In this document: one piece after another, positions 56,162-64,000 of the stretch
Layout: each line of letters opens with the position of its first letter
Numbering within the stretch: the stretch's first letter is position 1
NCBI RefSeq assembly: GCF_001687545.1
Contig: NZ_CP016545.1
Span: 1,225,001 to 1,289,000 of the forward strand
DNA: 64,000 nt
Direction of reading: 5' to 3'
DNA from: Paraurantiacibacter namhicola
GTDB lineage: Bacteria > Pseudomonadota > Alphaproteobacteria > Sphingomonadales > Sphingomonadaceae
Position numbers and translations under genes: made by a program
Notes under the pieces: model-generated
Databases searched by the model: none
Told to the model about the DNA's origin: nothing
Seen by the model: the letters and a program-made list of their open reading frames with translations, nothing else

Positions 56162-58093
56162 ATGCGCGATGCAGTCCAGCGACCCGGCAGCGCAAGGCAG
56201 ACGCTTTGCAACGCCGATCAGTACGAGGCGCTTTACCGCCGTTCCATCGAGGACAGCGACGGATTCTGGCTGGAGCAGGCGGGGCGACTTGATTGGGAGC
56301 AGGCGCCCGCGAAGGGCGGCGAGTGGTCTTACGATCCCGTGGACATCGCGTGGTTCGCCGATGGCAGGCTCAACCTGTGTCACAATGCGGTTGACCGCCA
56401 TGTGTCCCAGCGCGGCGATGACACGGCACTGATCTTCGAGCCGGACGATCCCGCGGCGCCCGGCCGCACGCTGACATACCGCGAACTGCATGCCGAGACC
56501 GTTCGCATGGCCAATGCGCTCAAAGCCATCGGCGTGACCAAGGGCGAGCGGGTCACCATCTACATGCCCATGATCGTGGAAGGCGTGCTGGCCATGCTGG
56601 CCTGCGCGCGGCTGGGCGCGGTGCATTCCGTGGTCTTTGGCGGTTTCTCTCCCGAAGCGCTGGCCGGACGGATCGACGGTTGCGGAAGCCGCTTCGTCAT
56701 CACCGCGGACGAGGGGCTGCGCGGCAGCAAGCGGGTGCCGCTGAAGGCCAATGTCGATGCGGCGCTGGCGCAGCTTCCGGCAGACAAGGCGGTCGAGGGC
56801 GTGCTGGTGGTGCGCCACACTGGAGGGGATGTCGCCGTCACCGAAGGGCGCGACCATTGGTTTCACGATACCGTGAGCGATGCGGATTGCCCGTGCGAGC
56901 CGATGAATGCGGAAGACCCGCTGTTCATCCTCTACACCTCCGGCTCGACCGGGAAGCCCAAGGGCGTGCTGCACACTACGGGCGGATATGGCGTGTGGGC
57001 GGCGACCACATTTTCATATGTTTTCGATTACCAGCCGGGCGAGGTGTTCTGGTGCACCGCCGATATCGGCTGGATCACCGGCCACAGCTATGTCGCATAC
57101 GGCCCGCTGCTGAACGGCGCGGCGCAGGTGATCTTCGAAGGCGTGCCCAATTATCCCGATCACGGGCGGTTCTGGGACGTGGTGGAAAAGCACAAGGTCA
57201 ACATCCTCTACACCGCACCCACGGCCATCCGCGCCCTGATGCGCGAAGGGGACGATTTCGTGACCTCGCGCGACCGGTCATCCCTGCGGCTGCTGGGTTC
57301 GGTGGGCGAGCCGATCAATCCCGAAGCGTGGCGCTGGTATTTCGATGTGGTGGGCGAGAAACGTTGCCCCATCGTCGATACCTGGTGGCAGACCGAAACG
57401 GGCGGCGTGATGATCACAACGCTGCCCGGTGCGCACGATATGAAGCCGGGCAGCGCGGGCCGGCCCTTCTTCGGCATCCAGCCGCAGCTGGTCGATAACG
57501 AAGGCGGCGTGCTGGACGGCGCGGCAGAGGGCAATCTGTGCATCACGCATAGCTGGCCCGGCCAGGCGCGCACCGTCTATGGCGATCACGAACGCTTCGA
57601 GCAGACCTATTTCAGCACGTACAAGGGCAAGTATTTCACTGGCGATGGCTGCCGGCGGGACGAGGACGGATATTACTGGATCACCGGCCGGGTGGACGAT
57701 GTTATCAATGTGTCCGGCCATCGCATGGGCACGGCCGAGGTGGAAAGCGCGCTGGTGGGCCATCCCAAGGTCGCGGAAGCGGCGGTTGTCGGCTACCCGC
57801 ACGACATCAAGGGACAGGGCATTTATTGCTACGTCACGCTGAATGCGGGCGAGGAAGGCTCCGACGAGCTCTATGCCGAACTGCGCGGCCATGTGCGCAA
57901 GGAAATCGGCCCGATCGCCTCGCCCGACCACCTGCAGTTTACCGATGGGCTGCCCAAGACCCGCTCCGGCAAGATCATGCGCCGCATCCTGCGCAAGATC
58001 GCGGAGAACGATTACGGATCGCTGGGCGACACCTCCACGCTGGCCGATCCCAGCCTGGTCGAACGTTTGATCGAAGGGCGGCAAAAACGATAG
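56162..58093 (+). CDS. acs: Acetyl-CoA synthetase
   Basis: AMP-forming acetate-CoA ligase, 643 residues. Motifs: [20 protein letters not shown] (P-loop), [48 protein letters not shown], and the C-terminal [13 protein letters not shown]. The Lys of this last motif is the residue controlled by acetylation in this family. It stands alone after the tRNA. Confidence 0.97.
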   Translation: MRDAVQRPGSARQTLCNADQYEALYRRSIEDSDGFWLEQAGRLDWEQAPAKGGEWSYDPVDIAWFADGRLNLCHNAVDRHVSQRGDDTALIFEPDDPAAPGRTLTYRELHAETVRMANALKAIGVTKGERVTIYMPMIVEGVLAMLACARLGAVHSVVFGGFSPEALAGRIDGCGSRFVITADEGLRGSKRVPLKANVDAALAQLPADKAVEGVLVVRHTGGDVAVTEGRDHWFHDTVSDADCPCEPMNAEDPLFILYTSGSTGKPKGVLHTTGGYGVWAATTFSYVFDYQPGEVFWCTADIGWITGHSYVAYGPLLNGAAQVIFEGVPNYPDHGRFWDVVEKHKVNILYTAPTAIRALMREGDDFVTSRDRSSLRLLGSVGEPINPEAWRWYFDVVGEKRCPIVDTWWQTETGGVMITTLPGAHDMKPGSAGRPFFGIQPQLVDNEGGVLDGAAEGNLCITHSWPGQARTVYGDHERFEQTYFSTYKGKYFTGDGCRRDEDGYYWITGRVDDVINVSGHRMGTAEVESALVGHPKVAEAAVVGYPHDIKGQGIYCYVTLNAGEEGSDELYAELRGHVRKEIGPIASPDHLQFTDGLPKTRSGKIMRRILRKIAENDYGSLGDTSTLADPSLVERLIEGRQKR

Positions 58094-58151
58094 GCGCAGC
58101 CGCAAGCGAGAACGCCCGGCCTGCGCGGATCAGTGCTTGGCTTGGCGTCGC

Positions 58152-59021
58152 TCAGCTTGTCCGCTTGCGGGTGGGGGAGAATAGGCTGCGATCCTCCACC
58201 GCGTCGAAGTCTGCGGGGGAGTGGCGTTCGGGCATGTCCTTCGTATTCACGATCCGCCCGCGGATGACGGCGGGGCGGGCGTCGATCGCCTCGATCCAGC
58301 GGCCGACATGCTCCTTCTCGGGCAGCGACAGGAAGGTGTCCGCCCCGTCATATCCGCCGTGCCAGAGATAGCTGAGCCATGGGTAGGTCGCGATATCGGC
58401 GATGGAATAGTCCGCGCCGCCCAAGAATTCGCTTTCCGCCAGCCGGTTGTTTGCGACATCAAACAGGCGCTTCGTTTCCATCGCATAGCGGTCGATCGGG
58501 TATTTGATGCTCACCGGCGCGTATTTGTAGAAATGCCCGAAGCCGCCGCCGATGAAGGGGGCGCTGCCCATCTGCCACATTACCCAGCTGAGCGTTTCGG
58601 CACGGCCCGCGCCCGACGAGGGCAGGAATGCGCCGAACTTTTCCGCCAGATGGATCAGGATCGCGCCGCTCTCGAATACGCGCACCGGCTCCGGCCCGGC
58701 CAGGTCCAGCAGGGCGGGGATCTTGCTGTTGGGATTTATCTCCACGAAGCCGCTGGTGAACTGGTCGCCTTCCATGATGTTGACCAGCCAGGCATCGTAT
58801 TCGGCATCCGAATGGCCCGCCTCCAGCAGTTCCTCCAGCATGATCGCGGCCTTTTGGCCGTTGGGCGTGGCGAGCGAATGGAGCTGCAGGCCATGCTCGC
58901 CGCGTGGCAGGTCCTTCTGCGTCTGCGCGCCGGCGGTGGGGCGGTTGACGCCGGTGAACTTGCCGCTGTCCACCTGCTCTGCGCTCCAGACCTTGGGCGG
59001 CGTGTAATCGTCCTGGCTCAT
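58152..59021 (-). CDS. yghU: Glutathione S-transferase-type disulphide-bond oxidoreductase (YghU-like)
   Basis: 289 residues, the length of YghU: an N-terminal extension, a thioredoxin-like domain (LATPNGQKAAIMLEELLEAG; INPNSKIPALLDL; RVFESGAILIHLAEKFG) and a C-terminal helical GST domain. YghU uses two glutathione molecules to reduce disulphides. The start ATG 59021 has GGAG 6 bp upstream. Divergent from the topoisomerase gene. Confidence 0.92.
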   Translation of the reverse strand: MSQDDYTPPKVWSAEQVDSGKFTGVNRPTAGAQTQKDLPRGEHGLQLHSLATPNGQKAAIMLEELLEAGHSDAEYDAWLVNIMEGDQFTSGFVEINPNSKIPALLDLAGPEPVRVFESGAILIHLAEKFGAFLPSSGAGRAETLSWVMWQMGSAPFIGGGFGHFYKYAPVSIKYPIDRYAMETKRLFDVANNRLAESEFLGGADYSIADIATYPWLSYLWHGGYDGADTFLSLPEKEHVGRWIEAIDARPAVIRGRIVNTKDMPERHSPADFDAVEDRSLFSPTRKRTS

Positions 59022-59093
59022 GCTTGCTCCGTTCGTCGCTTGTGGAATCTCAATTGGGGAACCGCCGAGCGAATGCAAAGGTTCTTGCCCATC

Positions 59094-60107
59094 ATGGCAA
59101 CCGCGCCCCCGAAACTGGTCTTCGTCGATGACAGCCTGCCCGGCATCACCCGCAAGGGTGCGGGCAAGGGCTGGGCATATTACGATCCGGACGGCGCCCA
59201 TATAAAGGACCGGGCGGAGGTGAAGCGCCTGAACGCCATTGCCCTGCCGCCCGCGTATGAACGGGCTTGGTTCTGCACCGATTGCAACGGCCACATCCTG
59301 GCGACGGGCTATGATGCGAAGGGCCGCAAGCAGTATCGCTACCACCCCGAATACCGCGCCTGGCGCGAGAGCGAGAAGTTCGACAATTGCATGGCCTTCG
59401 GACGCGCGCTGCCTGCCTTGCGGGAGAAGGTCATCAAGGACATGCGCAGCCCGAAACTGGGCCGCGACCGCGCTGTTGCGGCGCTGGTGAAGCTGCTGGA
59501 CCTGGGCGCGATCCGCGTGGGCAACACGCATTACGCCAAGACTAACCAGAGTTACGGCGCAACTACGCTGCAGCACCGCCATGCGGAGGTGACGGGCCGC
59601 ACGCTGCGCCTGCGCTTCGTGGGCAAGGGCGGCAAGGAACGCGACGTGAAGCTGTCCGACGGCTCGCTCGCCCGCGTGGTGAGGCTGATGCAGGATTTGA
59701 ACGGGCAAGAACTCTTCGCCTGGGTGGGCGATGACGGCACGCCGCAGGACGTCAATTCCAGCCATGTGAATGCCTATCTGCAGAGCGCGATGGGCGCGAA
59801 CTTCAGCGCCAAGAACTTCCGCACCTGGCACGCCAGCGTCATGGCCTTCCGCATGCTGGGCGAGGCGGAAGAGAAGCTGACCATCAAGGCGATCCTGGAA
59901 AAGGTGTCCGACCACCTCGGCAACACGCCCGCCGTTACCCGCAAGAGCTACGTCCATCCGGCCGTGATCGACCTGGTCGAACGGCAGGAAGAATGGCGCG
60001 CCAGCCTGCGCCTGCCGCGCTCGCAACCCTACGCCAACGAATGGGAACGCGGCTTCCTGGCCTTCCTGGCCGATGCCCCCGCGGCAGAGGAATTGCTGGC
60101 TGCGTGA
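59094..60107 (+). CDS. DNA topoisomerase IB
   Basis: 337-residue type IB topoisomerase of the bacterial/poxvirus type that relaxes supercoils through a 3'-phosphotyrosine. Motifs include GITRKGAGKGWAYYDPDG, LLDLGAIRVGNTHYAKTNQSYGATTL with the catalytic Arg, LRFVGKGGKERDV with Lys, FRTWHASV (Arg/His), and the nucleophile Tyr286 in TRKSYVHP. The start ATG 59094 has AAAGG upstream; ATG 59073 is possible. Confidence 0.95.
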   Translation: MATAPPKLVFVDDSLPGITRKGAGKGWAYYDPDGAHIKDRAEVKRLNAIALPPAYERAWFCTDCNGHILATGYDAKGRKQYRYHPEYRAWRESEKFDNCMAFGRALPALREKVIKDMRSPKLGRDRAVAALVKLLDLGAIRVGNTHYAKTNQSYGATTLQHRHAEVTGRTLRLRFVGKGGKERDVKLSDGSLARVVRLMQDLNGQELFAWVGDDGTPQDVNSSHVNAYLQSAMGANFSAKNFRTWHASVMAFRMLGEAEEKLTIKAILEKVSDHLGNTPAVTRKSYVHPAVIDLVERQEEWRASLRLPRSQPYANEWERGFLAFLADAPAAEELLAA

Positions 60108-60189
60108 ACCCGCGCGGCTGTCCCTGACAGGTTGATTTGCAAACCCAGGCCATTTTCCGCATGATAGACCTCTGTCGAAGGGGGTCGCC

Positions 60190-61962
60190 TTGCAAATTTC
60201 CAAAATTTTCGTCGCGCTTATTGCGAGCGCCGGTCTTGCCGCATGCGGAGGAGGCGGCGGTCCCGGCGGTGGCGGGGGCGGCGTTGTTTCGACGCCTGCG
60301 CCGACGCCCACGCCCACGCCCACGCCGGTCGCCAATACCGATGTTGGCAATCTCGTTACGAGCGAGAGATTTTCATCATTGGCAAGTTCGCATCAGGTCA
60401 CTTTCGACTTGCCAAGCGGTGAAGCAAAGGGAAGCTCGACGGCGCAGGTCCAAACGTCGATAACCTACGACGCCGGAGCGGATAGCTATACGATCGACCT
60501 CGGTGGCCGGGCCGTATTCACAGCAAGTGACATTGTTAATCAATCGGAAGACGCTGTAGTCTACCGTTCAACCGATGGTGACGAGACCTTATACCTTACG
60601 CTAATTAACCAGCAGCCACGCACCGACGCCCCTAGGGGCTCGGTTGGAATGGGCTTATTTCAGCGGAACGTTTTTCCTCAAGGAGGACAAGGCGTTCAAG
60701 AATCCGACATCCTCTACTTCGTGTACGGTTTCGAAACTCTGGGCGACGCGATGCCGCGCACCGGCCAGTTGCGTTACACCACATCAATGATTGGATTACG
60801 AACATCACGCTCGCAAAATCCGTTGAGTTACTTTGGAGAGGGCGAGTTCCTCGTCGATCTCGCGACCGGCTATTTCACGGCAAGCAGCGAGGCGGAACGA
60901 TATGACTTGGTCAAAGAAGAGGAATTGGTGGGCACAGCGACATGGTCAGCTGCCGGTCAACTTTCTTCGGTGTCATCGTCATTTTCCGGGTTCTTCACTT
61001 TCGCTGGGCTGACCGGTGAATTGGATGGTAGCTTCTTCGGCGAGGATGCTGGAGAATTGGGTCTTACCTTTTCTGGAACTGATGAACTGGGAAGTTCCGT
61101 GAGTGGCGCGATGATTGGGCAACGCGACGGCCCGTCAATGGTGAATCAGACGCTGGTTGCTCTCTTGGAGGAAGAAACTTTCTTGGCGCCAGCTCAGGGT
61201 CTTTTTGCCGGAGCGCTTGCGAATGGAGTGCCCCACCGCGGTACGACCGGTTCTCCCTTGAGCCTCACCATCGATCTAGAAGGTAACATTTACTACGATG
61301 ACACCTGGTCGTGGTTTACCCCGATGAATTTCGATGCTTCGTCATCCGAAGTCACCCAGGATGGCAGTATCATCAGGTATATAGAACGCGATCGCGGTGG
61401 CAACGCGGTTTTGTTTCTTAACAACGCGGTCTCGCCCAGTGGTGTCGCCCTCTCGTACATGAATTTTGGTTCGATGCGTATGCAGGACGAATTCAACGGC
61501 GGCTTATATGAAATTCGTAGAGCCTTTATATACGGCTTTAAAACACCGGACTTCTTGCTACGTGCTAGAACGGGCACAGCGAGCTATTCGGGCATTGTCT
61601 ACGGCACAGCGAATACCGAAAGCGCAAGTCGCTACTTTACTGCATCTGGAACATCATCGTTTGTAATCGATTTTAAAAGCGGCAATGTGGATGGCAGTTT
61701 TGACGTGATCATTGTCGACGATGCTTCGGGTGAGCGATTTTTTCTTGGCCAATATACTGTCGATACGGCGTTACGGGATACAAGAAACCAGTTTTACGGC
61801 TCGGTGGACTCGGGGGGATCTTCAGTCGGCGCTTTCGACGGATATTTGTTTGGTCCGATCGGACAAGAGCTTGGTGGAAGTTTTCAACTCACTGCCCCGG
61901 ACGTTGTCGATGATGAAGATGTCTGGGTACAGGGCATTGTCGCAGCGACGGAGGATCGTTAA
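60190..61962 (+). CDS. Surface lipoprotein with TbpB-like beta-barrel repeats, low GC
   Basis: 590 residues. Lipobox GLAAC (Cys19) is followed by Gly-rich and Pro/Thr-rich tethers. There are then two similar halves, each ending in a TbpB/factor-H-binding-type barrel strand: GELDGSFFGEDAGELGLTFSG (about 276-296) and DGYLFGPIGQELGGSFQL (about 555-572). This matches the F-G-x4-E-hydrophobic-G-G signature of Slam-dependent surface lipoproteins. TTG start with AAGGGGG upstream. Base composition and codon use (many TTA, ATA, AGA, AAT codons) differ sharply from its neighbours, suggesting recent acquisition. The ligand is unknown. Confidence 0.7.
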   Translation: MQISKIFVALIASAGLAACGGGGGPGGGGGGVVSTPAPTPTPTPTPVANTDVGNLVTSERFSSLASSHQVTFDLPSGEAKGSSTAQVQTSITYDAGADSYTIDLGGRAVFTASDIVNQSEDAVVYRSTDGDETLYLTLINQQPRTDAPRGSVGMGLFQRNVFPQGGQGVQESDILYFVYGFETLGDAMPRTGQLRYTTSMIGLRTSRSQNPLSYFGEGEFLVDLATGYFTASSEAERYDLVKEEELVGTATWSAAGQLSSVSSSFSGFFTFAGLTGELDGSFFGEDAGELGLTFSGTDELGSSVSGAMIGQRDGPSMVNQTLVALLEEETFLAPAQGLFAGALANGVPHRGTTGSPLSLTIDLEGNIYYDDTWSWFTPMNFDASSSEVTQDGSIIRYIERDRGGNAVLFLNNAVSPSGVALSYMNFGSMRMQDEFNGGLYEIRRAFIYGFKTPDFLLRARTGTASYSGIVYGTANTESASRYFTASGTSSFVIDFKSGNVDGSFDVIIVDDASGERFFLGQYTVDTALRDTRNQFYGSVDSGGSSVGAFDGYLFGPIGQELGGSFQLTAPDVVDDEDVWVQGIVAATEDR

Positions 61963-62045
61963 CCGCGCGCCTCGCAGCGTGACTTAAGCGCAGCGACAGG
62001 GTAGCTGCTCCACATCGGTTTCAAACGAAATCAGCGGAGTATCCC

Positions 62046-63740
62046 ATGCGCCTTGCCAAGCTAGCACTCGCCTGTTCCATCCCCGCGCTCGCCCTGGCGG
62101 CGTGCGTGACTGCGCCTGCCGCCGAGGAAATGGCCGAGGCGCAGACCGACATGATGGCGGACGCGGGCTACGACCCGCAGGCGCAGCTGGCGAAGCTGGC
62201 GGTGATCGAGATGGCGCCGGACACGTCCTATCTCACGGCGGAGGAAGTGCAGGTGGTGAACCTGCTGATCGATGCCAGCCGCTACATGTCCGAGATTTAC
62301 CTGCGGCAGCGCGATCCGAACAATCCGCAGGTGCGCGAGGCGCTGGCGCGCAATCGCCGCGCGGACCAGCCGCTGCTGCTGCAATTGTTCGACCGCAATT
62401 TCGGCAGCTGGGATTCGCTCGCCGAGCTGCATCCTTTCTGGGGCGCGGAGCCGATGCCGCTGGGCGCAGGCTTCTATCCCGCCGACATGACGCGCGAGGA
62501 GCTGGACGGCTACATCGCCGCCAACCCCGCGCAGAAGGACGAACTGCTCAGCCCCTACACCGTGGTGCGGCGCGACGGGGACCGGCTGGTCGCCGTGCCT
62601 TATTCGGTCGAGTACAAGGAGTGGCTGGAGCCTGCCGCGCAGAAGCTGGAGCAGGCCGCCGCCATCACCACCAATCCCAGCCTGAAGCGTTTCCTGACCC
62701 TGCGTGCGGAGAGCTTCCGGACGGACGATTACTTCGAGAGCGAGATGGCGTGGATGGACCTGTCCGGCACGCCCATCGAAGTCGCGATCGGGCCGTACGA
62801 GGTTTATACCGACCGGCTGATGGGCACGAAAACCGCGTTCGAAAGCTTCGTGACGCTGAAGGACCCGCAGGCCTCCGCCGCGCTGGCGAAATACAAGAAT
62901 TACCTGCGCGACATGGAAGCGAACCTGCCGATCGAGGATCGCTACAAGAATTTCCAGCGCGGGTTCGAGAGCCCCATCGCCGTGGCGGACCAGATCCAGG
63001 GCGGCGGGGACAATGTGCCCGGCGTGCAGACCATCGCCTTCAACCTGCCCAATGACGAGCGGGTGCGCGAGGCGAAGGGCGCGAAGAAGGTGATCCTGGC
63101 CAATGTGCTTGGCGCGAAATACGATCGCATCCTGCAGCCCATGGCCGGCGTGGTGCTGAAGCCGCAGCAGGCGGGGCTGGTGCGCAAGTTCTACATGGAG
63201 AACTTCACGTTGTTCCACGAACTGTCCCACTCGCTGGGGCCGGGCACCATCATGGTGGCGGGCCGCGAGACGACAGTGAATGCCGAACTGCGCGACCAGT
63301 ATTCCGCGCTGGAGGAGAGCAAGGCGGACGTCATGGGGATCTGGAACATCCTCTACATGATGGAACGCGGCGAATTGCCCGCCAATGAGAAGCCGGAGCT
63401 GTTCGCCACTTATTTCACCGGCCTGTTCCGCTCCATGCGCTTCGGGATCGAGGCGGCGCACGGCAAAGGCGCGGCGGCGCAATATGGCTTCCTTCGGGAA
63501 GCGGGCGCGTTCACCTACGATGCGGCGGCGCAGCGTTACGTTATCGATAACGCCCGGATGGAAACCGCCATCGGCCAGCTGCTGACCATGGAACTGATGT
63601 TGCAGGCAACCGGCGATTACGAGGGCACGAAGGCCTTCTTCGCGCGCTATGCAGTGTTGGACCAGCCGGCGCTGGATGCCATCGCGCGGATGGACTCCAT
63701 CCCGGTCGACATCCTGCCGGTGTACCCGAAGAGCCTGTGA
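62046..63740 (+). CDS. M49-like zinc peptidase lipoprotein (dipeptidyl-peptidase III family)
   Basis: 564 residues with a lipobox (ALAACVTAP, Cys20), so membrane anchored. The metal site is H391-E392-L-S-H395 in [12 protein letters not shown], with EESKAD at 423-428, the partner motif of the M49 family. The zinc motif is the short five-residue form rather than the classic HELLGH. The C-terminal helical domain continues to the end. It probably trims peptides in the periplasm. It ends 1 bp before the next gene. Confidence 0.8.
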   Translation: MRLAKLALACSIPALALAACVTAPAAEEMAEAQTDMMADAGYDPQAQLAKLAVIEMAPDTSYLTAEEVQVVNLLIDASRYMSEIYLRQRDPNNPQVREALARNRRADQPLLLQLFDRNFGSWDSLAELHPFWGAEPMPLGAGFYPADMTREELDGYIAANPAQKDELLSPYTVVRRDGDRLVAVPYSVEYKEWLEPAAQKLEQAAAITTNPSLKRFLTLRAESFRTDDYFESEMAWMDLSGTPIEVAIGPYEVYTDRLMGTKTAFESFVTLKDPQASAALAKYKNYLRDMEANLPIEDRYKNFQRGFESPIAVADQIQGGGDNVPGVQTIAFNLPNDERVREAKGAKKVILANVLGAKYDRILQPMAGVVLKPQQAGLVRKFYMENFTLFHELSHSLGPGTIMVAGRETTVNAELRDQYSALEESKADVMGIWNILYMMERGELPANEKPELFATYFTGLFRSMRFGIEAAHGKGAAAQYGFLREAGAFTYDAAAQRYVIDNARMETAIGQLLTMELMLQATGDYEGTKAFFARYAVLDQPALDAIARMDSIPVDILPVYPKSL

Positions 63741-63741
63741 T

Positions 63742-64000
63742 ATGACCCTGTGCGTGGCGGCCCTATACCGCTTTGCCCGTTTCCCGGACCCGGCAGAACT
63801 GCGCGCGCCCCTGCTGGCCGTGTGCCGGGACAATGGCGTGCGCGGCACGCTGCTGCTGGCGGGCGAGGGCATCAACGGCACGATTGCAGGCACGGACGAA
63901 GGCATTGCGTCGGTGCTGGCACACGTCCGCACCTTGCCCGATTGCGCAGATATCGAGGTGAAGTACTCGCGCGCCGAGACCATGCCCTTCCACCGCATGA
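63742..64000 (+). CDS. trhO: tRNA uridine(34) hydroxylase TrhO, 5' part
   Basis: The first 86 residues of a rhodanese-domain protein: [27 protein letters not shown] and [17 protein letters not shown] are the TrhO/YceA N-terminal domain. The gene runs out of the window before the rhodanese active site. TrhO adds the hydroxyl group to U34 in certain tRNAs. ATG 63742 begins 1 bp after the peptidase stop. Confidence 0.9.
   Translation, partial: MTLCVAALYRFARFPDPAELRAPLLAVCRDNGVRGTLLLAGEGINGTIAGTDEGIASVLAHVRTLPDCADIEVKYSRAETMPFHRM

Noticed and set aside
60240-60330. GGC/CCC-rich tandem repeat as an unstable repeat locus
   Set aside because: It is the Gly-rich and Pro/Thr tether following the lipobox of the surface lipoprotein, a common feature.

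Overview
The window is a stretch of chromosome from a GC-rich alphaproteobacterium, most likely order Sphingomonadales, family Erythrobacteraceae. This rests on protein family content and gene order: pntAB-pntB; an F1 ATPase operon without Fo genes; mutY / dciA-like / dsbA / smc; and tsaB-rimI-mucR-fur-plsC followed by miaB-phoH-ybeY-corC. Coding density is very high. There is one tRNA (Gln, TTG). I see no rRNA, no insertion sequence, no prophage and no CRISPR array.

Layout. 1-5.8 kb: a partial unknown gene, proton-translocating transhydrogenase (pntAB, pntB), an Asp/Glu racemase-like protein, a dGTPase-like HD phosphohydrolase, an NAD(P)-binding protein and a tiny entericidin lipoprotein. 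5.8-12.2 kb: CpaF secretion ATPase, a DMT transporter, a membrane glycosyltransferase, a small HNH protein, and an SGNH esterase/acyltransferase-3 pair. 12.2-17.4 kb: the F1 ATP synthase operon (minus strand) with two extra small genes inserted. 17.5-20.9 kb: three tandem paralogous secreted proteins beside a membrane trypsin-like protease. 21-29.9 kb: Ada, an outer-membrane barrel, SMC, two DsbA-like proteins, a DciA-like protein and MutY. 30-36.6 kb: a serine hydrolase, a Flp pilin translationally linked to a CHASE2-GGDEF cyclase, DUF1489, MgtE and a cyclophilin. 36.8-48.1 kb: a minus-strand block of envelope, tRNA-modification, RNA-processing and regulatory genes. 48.2-64 kb: M16 peptidase, class II DAHP synthase, ergothioneine genes egtB-egtD, a retropepsin-like protein, tRNA-Gln, acetyl-CoA synthetase, YghU, topoisomerase IB, a TbpB-like lipoprotein of unusual composition, an M49-like zinc peptidase lipoprotein and the start of trhO.

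Most of the region is housekeeping. I found no convincing new multi-gene system. The observations most worth following are: a palindromic element inserted in frame in egtB (similar in kind to Rickettsia palindromic elements); a tandem triplet of uncharacterised secreted proteins next to a membrane-anchored protease; two small genes embedded in the atp operon; a probable non-canonical ATC start giving a secreted protein its signal peptide; a split esterase/acyltransferase pair; the pilin/diguanylate cyclase coupling; and a low-GC surface lipoprotein.

All calls come from reading the sequence and the translated frames. No database search was possible. Where the first possible start codon was doubtful I chose starts by ribosome-binding site, overlap with neighbours and family length, and say so.
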